A stretch of DNA of 64,000 nt from Rotaria sordida (Eukaryota; Rotifera; Eurotatoria; Philodinida; Philodinidae), in NCBI GenBank assembly GCA_905250125.1, contig CAJNOL010001420.1, forward strand, positions 1 to 64,000. The letters are read 5' to 3'. The position numbers were made by a program, and so were the translations under genes. Under the pieces are notes generated by a model that made no database searches, was not told where the DNA came from, and worked only from the letters and a program-made list of their open reading frames with translations. Below, piece after piece: positions 1 through 10,438 of this stretch (position 1 is its first letter; every line of letters starts with the position of its first letter).

Positions 1-494
1 CAATTTTTTCTAACTCTAGTGACTTTCCGGACACCCTATATAACCAATTGTATTAACTCAAAAATCATATTCATTTTTTAAAATTCTTTACAACTATTAT
101 TATTTCTGTACAACTGTACCTAATAGTTATTGGAGCATCATAATATCCTTCAGTTTTGATTGCAGTATGTGTTCAGGCATAGTTGCTATATATGCTTCGT
201 TTTTTGTTCATTCTAGAGTTCATTAGAAAAATTTTGTATGTCCTCGTGTGTGACAATAAAATGCATGTACACCCAGCATTTTGCGAGCAATTACACGCGT
301 TTTTTTAAGCTTTCGTATTTGACTGGGTAGTGGATAAGTCAATGTTTATTGTTGGTGGTAGATATGACTATTGAAAGAAGTAATTGTTGATCATAAAATA
401 TTTTTGAGAACATAAACAGATGTTATCTTTTGTTATAATAAAGCATACGTGTCCTCATGTTATCCTTTCACATATTCTTGTTTTAGGGAAAAAA
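1..494. other. Left-edge noncoding DNA
   Basis: I see no coding region here. The only positional signal is a pyrimidine-rich 3' splice-like site ending at 486, which belongs with the small gene fragment that follows. An in-frame ATG at 420 exists, but the downstream ATG at 495 matches the paralogue near 15 kb. Confidence 0.5.
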
Positions 495-698
495 ATGATT
501 TTGATTTTGAAAATAAGTGTCTTTTGTTTTTCATTAAGTTTCTTATTTTCTCCAGTTAAAACAGATAGATGCGATACTTACAATCATCCAAAATATGGTA
601 TGGGTCAATGTATTGATCAGAATCAGTGTCTAAATTCACTGTATATGTCTGACTTGTGTGAATCGTATCCATTCAATATCAAATGTTGTAGTTCGTAG
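495..698 (+). pseudogene. Truncated duplicate of a secreted CLIP-like exon
   Basis: This reads as a 67-residue protein with a hydrophobic signal peptide (residues 1 to about 22) and a six-cysteine module ending in CC. It closely matches the first 65 or so residues of the secreted hydrolase at 15003, including the shared stretches CxTYNHPxYGxGQCID and NSLYxSxLCE. The similarity stops at the CC pair, where this copy has a stop codon and the other continues into a glycosyl hydrolase domain. A ttttag 3' splice-like site lies 8 nt before the ATG, at the same place as in the 15-kb gene. It is either a partial duplication that became a pseudogene or a free-standing 67-residue secreted CLIP-like peptide. 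The cysteine pattern is intact, so expression is possible. Confidence 0.6.
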
Positions 699-744
699 AT
701 ATCATTCGAAAGAATTGCCTTTAACTTCGATACAAAAATGCAAG

Positions 745-870
745 CATTTCTTGAGGGTGTAAGATATGGGTGTTGGTGAATGTGGGTGCGGTTGAGTGTG
801 TGGATGTGGAGAATGAGTGTTGATGTTGGTGTGGAGTGCGGGATGTAAATATGGGAATGGGCGTTGGGTA
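745..870 (+). repeat. Degenerate telomere-like G-rich tract
   Basis: About 120 bases are dominated by imperfect units of the kind GTGNGGGTGTTGGTGAATGTGGG, with G and T on the plus strand and almost no C. The hexamer TGTGGG, which I recall as the bdelloid telomere unit, appears in degenerate form. It may be an interstitial telomere-like tract or a simple GT-rich minisatellite. I saw no gene between 699 and 1378. Confidence 0.4.
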
Positions 871-1378
871 TTACTCTTTTTTTTCTCTTGATTTTTATCT
901 CTTATGAACTACGTTGAAAGCTTTTGTAGATTAAAGTCAGCCATGTCATAATTTTCAGATGAAGATCAATGATAAGATCATATTGAGGAATTTTTGACTT
1001 CCAGAATTTCTCTGTTGCGAATCAAAGCTCATCTTGATGAAGAATTTGACTATAGCGACAGTTGATTCCAAGATAAATAATATGTTTGCTTTCATGATGC
1101 ATAAAAGCATAATTTATGCAAATACAGTTGTTAGTTCAAACTTCCTTACTCATATCGACTTGTGCCAAGCTTTACTTTTCACTAAAATATGCATCATACA
1201 GTCCATTGCACTAATCGAATCATTTTCATTGAGAATAGTTATTTATGGCCACAACATACATTCATTTTGTATGCGATTGAATATTCAAAAGAAAAATACC
1301 TGTGTGTTTAGTTAATTATGCCGTCTTACATGCCTTTAAATAATCAAGTATTCATATATAATAATTTATTTCTTTTGA

Positions 1379-2068
1379 ATGCGAGAAACTTCGACGAAAA
1401 TGTACTGTTTTTTGACAGTTATTACAGTATTTCTATTTACTACTGGTGAGTCTACTGTTTTTACTATTAAAATATTTATCATGACTCTATCTCTTTCGCT
1501 TTGGACAGCAAACTTTTCACCAACATCGCCTGTAGAAATAAATTCATCATCCGATGGACACAAATTGTATAAGGTGTTTATGAGATACCAAAATATCCAA
1601 GATGAGTTTTATTTTAATCCAAGTAGTAACTTTGTTTATGTGCCGGGTTTGAATGAGACATTTCATGTTTCAAATAATACACTATTTAAAATTACATTTC
1701 AAGGCGGATTGCGATACCAACCTCAATGGAGTGATAGATACATCCAAATTATGGTTAATGATCATTTAATTATTCTTAATCGTCTTCTACCAAACACTGA
1801 TCGACGCTTAGATATGTTTGTTACGGGCGCCAGCAGAGTAGAAATCGATAGTATTGGAGGTCGTCTGAGTGCTAATAGTGGTCTGGTATTAGCTGCGCGA
1901 ACAGCAATGATTTATCTTCCTGCATGTACTTACATATTTAATGTTGGTGTGCGATCGGAATACGAATTAGGTCGTCTATTCGGTGGTATAGTAACATATG
2001 AATTATCTCAATTCGACAGTGAAAATCAAGATTTGGGTGATCTAAAACTGGCTACATTTCCATCATAA
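1379..2068 (+). CDS. Secreted protein of unknown function
   Basis: The unspliced reading frame is 229 aa. A good intron fits inside it (GTGAGT at 1446, acceptor CAG ending 1508). It is 63 nt, has no stop and is a multiple of three, so both forms stay in frame; splicing gives 208 aa. Residues 8 to about 22 (MYCFLTVITVFLFTT) look like a signal peptide, so the true start could be the second Met at 1400. The mature part is beta-rich in appearance, with potential N-glycosylation sites (NET, NNT) and a C-terminal half containing TAMIYLPACTYIFNVGVRS. I do not recognise the family; a jelly-roll fold of the C1q/TNF kind is only a guess. Confidence 0.6.
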   Translation: MRETSTKMYCFLTVITVFLFTTGESTVFTIKIFIMTLSLSLWTANFSPTSPVEINSSSDGHKLYKVFMRYQNIQDEFYFNPSSNFVYVPGLNETFHVSNNTLFKITFQGGLRYQPQWSDRYIQIMVNDHLIILNRLLPNTDRRLDMFVTGASRVEIDSIGGRLSANSGLVLAARTAMIYLPACTYIFNVGVRSEYELGRLFGGIVTYELSQFDSENQDLGDLKLATFPS

Positions 2069-2690
2069 AGTAAAGCATGTACTTTTCGATGGTTTAATCA
2101 CATCGTGTATTAGGATTTTAACGATCGTTATTGTGCACTCACTCACTTAAACTAATTATTAAATCAATAAAATAAAATACATACAACAGTGTTCACTAGT
2201 TCTATTCAAGAGAGGGTGAGGCAAAGGTGGATCAAACACCGAATTGCTCTATTCCTTGACTCTCATCTCATCCTCAAACACGCTCATACGCACTCACTCC
2301 TACATACATTCTCATGCTCACTCATGAGCTGACTACAGTCACCCTTACATCCTCAAGTTAGTCAATACACCATTGATGCTATTAGCCATAAGAATAAAGC
2401 TTGCTTACTCTTTTCGATGGTTCAGTTTGGGAATTGCTACGTGTCATAGAATACATGAATATATTGTATTTGTGCACTTTTCTCTGTATCTGCATGCTTA
2501 TTCCATTTCTCTCTTTTGTTTTCATGGATTCTACGCAAAAAAACATACAAACTGCGAACGCCTAAGTGTGCGCGATGCATTATTGTCGGTGCTGGGGTAT
2601 CTGGATGTAGCAATGGGATTGTGTGAGCGCAACTAAGTCAATGAGGCTGCCGGGGAAGTAAAAACGTACTCACACATTGTAATACAAAGT
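2069..2690. other. Noncoding stretch with a C-rich telomere-like tract
   Basis: No gene is supported. Around 2215-2350 a short G-rich piece (GAGAGGGTGAGG) is followed by a C-rich run of CACTCACTCC and CACTCATG type units. This is the opposite-strand version of the G-rich tracts seen elsewhere in the window. Confidence 0.35.
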
Positions 2691-3385
2691 TCATAAATAT
2701 AATCAATGTAATATTGATGGTCGGTAGTTTGCCCCCGTTTCACATAATGAATTAAAGCAGGAACCAGTCAATTTAAAAAAAGATGCTAAATAAGGTTTTC
2801 GGAGAAAAATAACTTTGTCGAACCACCGTAGGTGGAGTACCATCTACTACAACCCACGCAGAATTTAATGATTTTTCGCCAATCCGTGTGTGGTTGAACC
2901 AGGAGTCGTCACCCATTATCACATCACATAGCCCTCATGCACTTGATTCAAATTTTTGCTAAATTTTCTTTGCATATTCGAATTCGTTCAACTCGTTGAG
3001 AATCAGTCAGTTGGTTGGGTATATAACAAACGGTAAGTTTTTCTAAGGTTCAGGTGTTTGGAGATAATTCGTTGAATAGTGCCATGACTAAGATCAGTTT
3101 GTTCTTGCAGTTCTTCTACTTTAATAAAGGATCATCATTAATAATACTGTGGACTTGTTCAATATTTTCAGATGTAGTCTCGCTAATAGGTCTTCCAGAT
3201 CGTGCTTCGTCTTCAATCTCTTCTCGACCTTCACGAAACCATTTAGACCATCTTTCAACAGTCCTAAAAGGAGGAGCCTCGTCGTCGCAAACAGTATATA
3301 ATTTATCACGAATAATTGTTAATTGAGTATTAAGTGCGGTTCACTCTTTGATGTAAAATCGTAAATTTTCCTCATCCATCTGAAG
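2690..3385 (-). pseudogene. Decayed mariner transposase
   Basis: Read on the minus strand, this starts near 3380 with MDEENLRFYIKE, then a stop, then a Mos1-like helix-turn-helix region containing TVERWSKWFREGREEIEDE and SGRPISETTSENIE. Further on, out of frame, come GDDSWFNHTRIGEKSLNSAW and SYFSPKTLFSIFFK, the conserved block around the second catalytic Asp of Tc1/mariner DDE transposases. Several stops and frameshifts break the frame, and the third catalytic region is not recognisable. This is a dead copy. Its terminal inverted repeats could not be located with confidence. Confidence 0.8.
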
Positions 3386-3574
3386 CAAAGATGAACAATG
3401 TCAAATGTCACATAACTTTATTTCTTTAACTTTATTCAGAACGCGTCGATAAACTGAACACACACATTAAGCCAAAGAAATACGTGTCTCTCTCTACATA
3501 TATACATACATATCGATGGCTAATTCCGAGAAGAGGAGAAATATAATGAGAATAATAAGAAGATGATACATATT

Positions 3575-3786
3575 GAAAATAAAATATGATCTAGTACAAC
3601 CATGACATATCGTACTGAAATAGGTTTTATAGAAAACTTCATATTCTGATATTAATTGAAGTATGATCAAATAGCATAGAAAGATAGAGCATTTTTTTCT
3701 CTATCAGGCTATGTAGAAAGAAAATATCTTAAAGCCTACTATACTGTATTAAAGTGTCACTGTCACTACTTTTGGTATGCCCCAAG
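3575..3786 (-). repeat. Interspersed repeat R1, copy 1
   Basis: The reverse complement of this stretch matches 12357-12560. It starts with GGGCATACCAAAAGTAGTG and continues through an ACACTTTAATACAGTATAG block and a CTGATAGAGAAA block. The sharp start of similarity at the GGGCA end suggests a transposon terminus. Confidence 0.65.
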
Positions 3787-4741
3787 TATAATAACTCAAT
3801 CATAATTCAAAATCAATCAAAACTATGAGATCTTCTATTGAACATGTATATAATTGTTTTTAGAATTAGTTTCTTTTATCATGAAAATAATTCTCCGCGT
3901 ATTTCAATTAACCATCTCAAGCAATCGTATATTTTATATAAAACTCATCAAAAACATGAATAGCAAGTAGCTAAAAAATTCATCAATTTAATTAAAAATG
4001 TTAATCATTCTCTAGATGTTTATACGAGTTGGGATTTTCCTATGAACTTGTATTTATACGGATGAATAAATGAATGGAATTTTGTCCTTATCTTTATTCA
4101 AGCAGTATCATGTATCAATGTTTTATTATATTGGATCTTGACCTAGTTTATAGAAGATATTTAAAGTATCGTTTCATTATGTTAAATCTATGATAATTGC
4201 AACGAATATATATAATTTAATAGTTCTCAGTAACTTTGAACACTAGTTTCGTATGTCAATTTACTAAATTTCATCGTGCACATATTACAATATAAATTCA
4301 TATGAATGAATACAGTATGCAAACAAGCAATGAATATGTGCAGTTGATTCTCAACAGAAATAAAAATTAGAATTAAAAAATTTCATTGTATTTTTTTGCG
4401 CTTAACTCGCAATGACGTCCACCTGGATTTATATTTATGTGAAATTTGGTATGTCCTCTGAAGTTTATATATTCTTGAATAACAAGTTCAAATTAATCCA
4501 ATATCAGAACTCTTTTCAGTTGTTTTTTGATTTAGTTAGTTAAACTGACTGTTTTTGAGCTACTTGCAATTCATGTTTTTGATGAGTTTTATATAAAACA
4601 TATGATTGCTTGAGATGGTTAATTGAAATACGTGGAGAATTATTTTCATGATAAAAGAAACTAATTCTAAAACAAATTAGATACATGTTCAATAGGAGAT
4701 CCCATATTTTTGATTGATTTTGACTTATGATTGAGTTATAA
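3787..4741. mobile_element. Fold-back element with 185-bp arms
   Basis: The left arm (about 3787-3977) and right arm (about 4551-4741) are inverted copies, sharing for example ACTCAATCATAA, CTATTGAACATGTAT and AAAACTCATCAAAAACATGAAT. The loop of about 570 bp has no coding potential. No transposase is present, so a non-autonomous MITE-like element is the simplest reading. A short reading frame in the right arm is a shadow of the repeat. Confidence 0.65.
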
Positions 4742-4889
4742 TAGTTATAATTTAACAATAATTCAATGATTTTAATATGGGTCACCGATACGAAAGAGAT
4801 AGTTCATTTATCTCAAACCGCTAGAAGTTAATGGGCAATATTTCAGTGAACATTTTTTGTCAAGGAAGCACATCGAAATTTACAAGATG

Positions 4890-4960
4890 AGAGGGTATAG
4901 ATGTGGATGTTCAGATTAGTATTACTTAACGCAACCTCACACCCATACACTCACTATTAT
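4890..4960. repeat. Telomere-like G-to-C hairpin
   Basis: GAGGGTATAGATGTGGATG is followed after about 30 nt by CCTCACACCCATACACTCAC. G-rich sequence on the left and C-rich sequence on the right can pair as a hairpin. The same arrangement recurs at 6640-6735 and 37440-37515. Confidence 0.4.
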
Positions 4961-5149
4961 GAAAAGAAATCTCTGCTTGTTTTGAGCTTCATGATTCGAT
5001 CTTGGAAGTTTTCTTCTTAGATAGAATTTCTTTCAAGTTTAGTCACCTAAGACAATGCAGAGCTGAAACTGTCTGATGAGACCCTTGGGACAGCTCGACA
5101 CTGGTCGTGACTTTCCTTTCCATAATACACTCACCATTAGGCTCAGCAT

Positions 5150-5425
5150 CACTATTAAGCCATTTGATGAAGACTGTGTGAGCAATAGTTGAAACGCCTC
5201 GTAATAGCTTCTCCTCATCCTGATTTCATTTCCAAAAAATGGAACATGTAGCTCACCTACCACTGTACTTCGATATAGCAGTGTAAATTGATCCTGATCT
5301 GATTCAAATTTTATCAAGAAGCTTTTGAATCACTTTTAGAATCTCGAGCCATGTGAGGAAGCCTGTGTCAGCAACAGTCGAAACACATCGTAGTAGCTTC
5401 TACTCACCCTCACATCACACTCTCA
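5150..5425 (+). repeat. Direct repeat, about 190-bp period
   Basis: Two diverged copies of a block containing GTGTGAGCAATAGTTGAAAC and CGTAATAGCTTCTCCTCA occur at about 5170-5222 and 5362-5412. I saw no gene in 5039-6500. The reading frames there are short, low in complexity or antisense to one another. Confidence 0.5.
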
Positions 5426-6639
5426 CCACCAACTGTTTCATATAACATGTCAGTAAATTACTCTTTAGCGAAACGTTGTGATGGTAGTCTGTCGGTTGCA
5501 GCAAGAGGAAAATGATTTGCTCGGAGCATTGTCAGTAAGCAGTTTGTTCGATCCTTTTCTTTCTCTATTACTATTCTTCTTATTATTATCGATCCTTCTT
5601 CCACCAAAAAGACATACAATTGAAAAAACAGATAAACAAAACAACAAAATAACAAAACAGCAAAAAAATAAAAAGAAGCATCAAAATACGTGTTTCTCTC
5701 TTTCTTCTCTTCTATTCTGTACCTTCTCTTTATCTACCGGATAACATGCCGTACAAAGAAAAGGAACAATGCCACTAATACAATACGATGATACGATAGA
5801 AGAAGAGAGGAGCGTTTTTCTGTCAGAAGATGTTTCTTTTGACATAGCAAAGTTCGACACACCACAAAGCAGAATGTGATTTTTTTTCTTATTTTTTCGC
5901 CGGATTTATTTCATCGAAGGGGTTGTTCTGAGCTCCCTACAAATATGGGAATTGATTCGTTGAGCTTTTTCACATCAATGAAAATGCATTAAAAATTCAA
6001 GGTTGCTTTTCTCTTCACTCGGCAAGGAGAAGTGTAGTTGCATTTGTGTACATAGAAACCATTATTGTGTCATTTAAAGTAACAACAGTTTGTTGACGGT
6101 GAGCAACTATAAAAGAGAAAAACTGTACACTGGATTCATTCGTGTTCTTGTTTCGCTTCTCGTTGTGTCTAGATGGTATATCACAAGTAAGCAGTCTACC
6201 TGAAAGTGAGGTGCATTTCACGAATTTCAGAGTCTATGCTATCTACAGATGACGGACAATCAGAAAGCCGCTGATCTCAAAAGATTTTTGTTCAATATGT
6301 TCGATGAACGAAAGAAAATGAGTTGCTTGTGATCGATAAGTTCGTTCGCAAAAACATTCTGTAACTTTTCTGCATATTCTAGTGATAGATTTCTGTAGCA
6401 GTTTGTAGGTACGTTGGAGATTTCCATTGGAATCTGTCTTCCAATCATGTCTGTATACCAACTTGCAGTAACCGTCCAACGAATTACCTTCTAGACCTCT
6501 ACCATTTTCTGAACTACGATGCTAGATCTGTGAAAGCAGTCCCGTCTTGAATGGTTTCATAGAGCGAGAGTTGTAAGCCACTGCAAATAACCCTCGAGAG
6601 AGAATGTATCAGAGCGTGCTCGACGATGGTGCCTGATAC

Positions 6640-6735
6640 GAGTGTGGGTGGATGTGGATTAAAGCATAGGAGACCCGTATCCATCTACCCACAATCACAT
6701 TCACACACCTTCATCAACATCGAAACACCCACTAC
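6640..6735. repeat. Telomere-like G-to-C tract abutting the palindrome
   Basis: GAGTGTGGGTGGATGTGGAT is followed by CCATCTACCCACAATCACAT and more CACACC-type units, ending directly at the left edge of the large inverted repeat. The right edge of that element is also followed by CACCCACCCACACG. Confidence 0.45.
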
Positions 6736-7411
6736 GTAGGTAAAATTAGCCAAAGATTCGAGTAAAAGCAGCTAGAATTTGCCTAGGAAACTGTTCCAAT
6801 TGTTCCAATAGAGTTTCAAGTGCAATTCGACGAACTCTATCTACTGATACAATCAGTTTTTCTATAGCTCAAACTATCGTTGAAAAAAACCTCAAATACT
6901 GCATGTTTCTGCTGAAATTCGACTCAAAGATTCGAATAAAAGTAGCTAGAATTCGTCTAGAAGTCTGTTCCAAACATTTCAACCAGTGTTTCAAGTACAA
7001 CTCAACGAGCACTATCCAATGGTACGTTCAGACTTTTCATAACTCAAAGTATGGTTTTTGGGACCATAGATGGCGCTATGAACACCTGAAAACTGTAGTT
7101 TGAGTTATGAAAAATCTGAACATACCATTAGATAAAGCTCGTCGAGTTGTACTTGGAACACCGGTTAAAACGTTTGGAACAGACTTCTAGACGAATTCTA
7201 GCTACTTTTACTCGAATCTTTGAGTCGAATTTCAGCAGAAACATGCAGTATTTGAAGTTTTTCTCAACAATAGTTTGAGCTATAGAAAATCTGATTGTAT
7301 CAGTAGATAGAGCTCGTTGAGTTGCACTTGGAACTCTTTTGGAACAATTGAAACAATTTCCTAGGCAGATCCTAGCTACTGTTACTCGAATCTTTGACTA
7401 ATTTCACCTAC
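6736..7411. mobile_element. Near-palindromic fold-back element, 676 bp
   Basis: The left arm (6736 to about 7049) and right arm (about 7099-7411) are inverted copies about 310 bp long with high similarity along their length, ending GTAGGTNAAATT. Only about 50 bp of loop separates them, including ATAGATGGCGCTATGAA. There is no coding capacity; the 66-aa frame inside is an artefact. Whole-length inverted repeats are typical of fold-back MITEs. Both outer flanks are C-rich telomere-like tracts rather than an obvious target-site duplication. Confidence 0.8.
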
Positions 7412-8928
7412 TTACACCCACCCACACGCCATTCACATTCACGCTCACATCTACATCTACACCAAAAATATTTCTTGTCATGATAACTACTCATGACGGA
7501 TATGGAAGATGTTTCAGATTAGACCTGACGAACATTGCGGACTTTTCAGATTAGTTATGTCGTCCGTCTTCACTTATTTTTTGTTTACTTGTTTAGTCAC
7601 GATTCATGCCATCAAGTTTTTTGTGAAGATAGTTTGTCATAAAACCGAGGTTTTCACGTAACAAGCCGCGGTTTTTAATATTGATGTGCATATACTGTTC
7701 ATTAGTGTGTCTATACACTTTGCGCAGTATATATTAAAGTATGATAGAATGCATAAAGACGAGGATATAGTGCGTAGGGAAGGAAAGTTACCGTTACTAA
7801 ACAGTTACGTTATCGGGTAATTGGGAACAGATCCGTTACCAGCTACCTGGTAAAGTAATGGCAACTTTCGTCCCCTAGTCGTCCGCAACTAACGTATGAT
7901 GTGAGAGTGATGAGACAAATGTCGATCCCTATTTCTCGTCGATGAAAGGGCGCTGAATGAAGACCTTTTTTACCACAAGACAGAGCTTTTAGTCCTCTTT
8001 CGAAACGTATATAACTTATTTTTATAACACGTTCATAAACAAAACAACGCAACAGAAAAGAGAAGTACCCTTAAAAAGAAACTGCACTTTTCTATGCAAG
8101 GACCACATAAAATGTCGATCCTTATATCTCTGCGATAAATAGATTCTGAAAAAAATCGTGGTTTTCACCGGTTGTAAGTAATCGCGAAAGTCAGACCGTT
8201 TATTCGATTTTTGAAAACCGGTAAAAACTGTGGTATCGAGGTACTGCGGTGACTGACGGTCTCAAAAAACCGAATAAACGGTCTGATTTTTGCGATTTCT
8301 AAGAACCACTGATAACCACACAGTTAAAGTAACTGCGATTCATTGCGGTTTTTCCTTCAAAACTTTTTCTGTCGATATTGTGCGTATGAGAATAAATACA
8401 CTGAACCGAGATAAACTTAATTTTGCGAATCGAGTAGAACATTCGCCAGTAATTGCAATTCGGATTGTAGTTATTTTAAGTATTAGAAACTTGTTAGATG
8501 ATTGCTCGGTCCCATTCTCTCTAGCCAACCTGTGAGTTGATCTGCATTTTTAAATATTTATTCATCCAAAACAAAGTTTTTCAGTTATTTTATATATGAA
8601 ATCTGAATATCCTAGTATACAAAGAATAGACATTAAATCTTCTAATGACAGAACATTTATTGCTTTACTGTTATGTGATCAGATATTGTAAATGACATTT
8701 GAGAATTTAACTACTTAGCATGTGAGATAGATGAAATTCATATTGACATTTTTCAAAAAGAAAAGGACATTTAAAGTAAAAAGACAGATAGAACAAATGA
8801 GGTTAGATTTCGATTTTTGAAAGAATTAGTAGAAAATTTTTGATAGTACAAGAAGACAATATTGTTCTAAAAATGACTGTAAATCTTCTTGTAATAATTG
8901 CTTTTCAGCGGTTGATACGAAGCGTTTA
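7412..8928. repeat. Noncoding, with inverted repeat 8188-8300
   Basis: No gene is supported. Arms around 8188-8222 and 8258-8300 share GTCAGACCGTTTATTCG in opposite orientations. A diverged relative is seen near 14367-14475. Positions 7915-7970 and 8110-8150 share the start AATGTCGATCC, a weak direct repeat. Confidence 0.45.
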
Positions 8929-9510
8929 CAGGATGTCCAAAAATTTTGCACTCGAGAATGTTTTTTCGCATAACTTCACTATTGATTAAATTTTATCAGC
9001 TGATTTTCTTTCGTATGATAAGTGACACCAGCAAGATTTTATTTCTATAGACAACCATTGAAAGTTCTCATTAAAGTAATTACCATTAGCTGAGTTACAA
9101 AAATTTAATCTTTTTTCTGATTCCATAATAATATTTTGCAGTGTTTCTTTCTTTAACTGTTTGACTTTGGATTTGACATTATCCGATTTCTTTTTACAAG
9201 GAAACATCAAAACAAATTTATAAAAAACGACTGTTTGAGATTTGAACAGTTCAATGATCAGAATTAATCTAGAATTTGATGTAATTGAAAAACAAACATT
9301 ATGAAATATTATAATGGAACCAAAAAAATATTGAATTTTTGTATCTTGACTGAAGATAATTACTTTGAAGAGCACTGTTATAGTTTGTCTATAGAAATAA
9401 AAAACTTGATCTTATTATCTATCATACGAGGCAAGTCTGTTGATAAAGGTCAATCAAGAATCAAGTTATTTGAAAAAACATTTTTGTGTATGAACTCATG
9501 GGACACGCCG
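8929..9510. mobile_element. TA-flanked MITE-like element, 582 bp
   Basis: The left end CAGGATGTCCAAAAATTTTG and the inverted right end CGGCGTGTCCCATGAG start diverged terminal inverted repeats of more than 110 bp, which share AATGTTTTTTC and TCGTATGATA further in. TA dinucleotides flank both ends (8927-8928 and 9511-9512), as expected for Tc1/mariner-type insertion. Frames of 129 aa (minus) and 77 aa (plus) share NFC, SIEIK and KSADK-like words only because they lie in the two arms; they are not genes. Confidence 0.65.
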
Positions 9511-10438
9511 TATATTTGTTCATTCATCATTTAAACGAAATATTTATTAATTGTTATCAGGTTTTTTCATCAAAAATCTGAAAATTGTTGAAAATGTTTG
9601 AGTAATCGCCAAAAACGCCTTAAAATGGTGAAAGTTTCAATTTCTCTCAGCGTTGAAAAATCTAAAACACTTTAAAAAATATTAATCTTAAACTGTTTTA
9701 ACGTGTTTTTGATGGCAAATTAAACATTTTTAACAGTTTAGAAAGTGATATGTTTAAATACCGTTTTGGTCGTTAATGTATCTGCCTGATTTGTCACAAA
9801 TGAATATGTTAAAGCACTTATTTAGAAAAGTAACCTTTGTGAAGAATCAAAACTAAATGAAAGGTGAGCACGCTCTTTTTTGCTTCAAATAGCCCAAATA
9901 GTCTATTTATTCATCATGAGTATCAAACGGCGAGTTATAAAGAGCTTTTTTCTAATATTCATTTGTTCAGCTTTAAATCGAAATACAAACTGCATAGGTT
10001 AGTTATATATATGGTATAAGAAAAAGTTACGCTATTTAAAATAATAAAAAATAATGCTAAATCAATGACTTTACTAACTCTTAATGGATTAATTTTCCTT
10101 TATTTGATTTAATGAAGGACTTTTCTTCTTTCTTGTTTCTTACAATATTCTCATGATTATATTCTAACTTTCAGGAACTATTTGTAAGAATGACGTGACA
10201 ACGATTTATACGTTTTTTTTTGTTGTATTAATACTTCTAATGTTTTTACCAACAAATTAAAAAGAATATGAACCAGGATACTTTTGATGTTATAAAATAA
10301 GTGTTTGATACTTGTATTTATGTATGATGTCGTTCATGCTTGATTGAGCATTTGATATTTTTATGATAGATATATAAATTAATGATCATTAATTCTTTTT
10401 ATTTTAAGAATTTATTTCTACTTTGTCGATTTGGAAAA
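9511..10438. other. AT-rich intergenic DNA
   Basis: I see no gene, RNA gene or clear repeat here. It presumably holds the upstream region of the next gene. Confidence 0.5.

Noticed and set aside
5478..5744. 88-aa frame with a hydrophobic and lysine-rich composition
   Set aside because: Low-complexity T- and A-rich DNA; overlapping frames on the other strand are equally long; no splice or homology support.
6903..7103. 66-aa frame in the palindrome
   Set aside because: It is formed by one arm and the loop of the fold-back element.
8986..9534. Two opposite reading frames of 129 and 77 aa with similar words
   Set aside because: They lie in the inverted arms of one MITE-like element, which explains both the similarity and the opposite strands.
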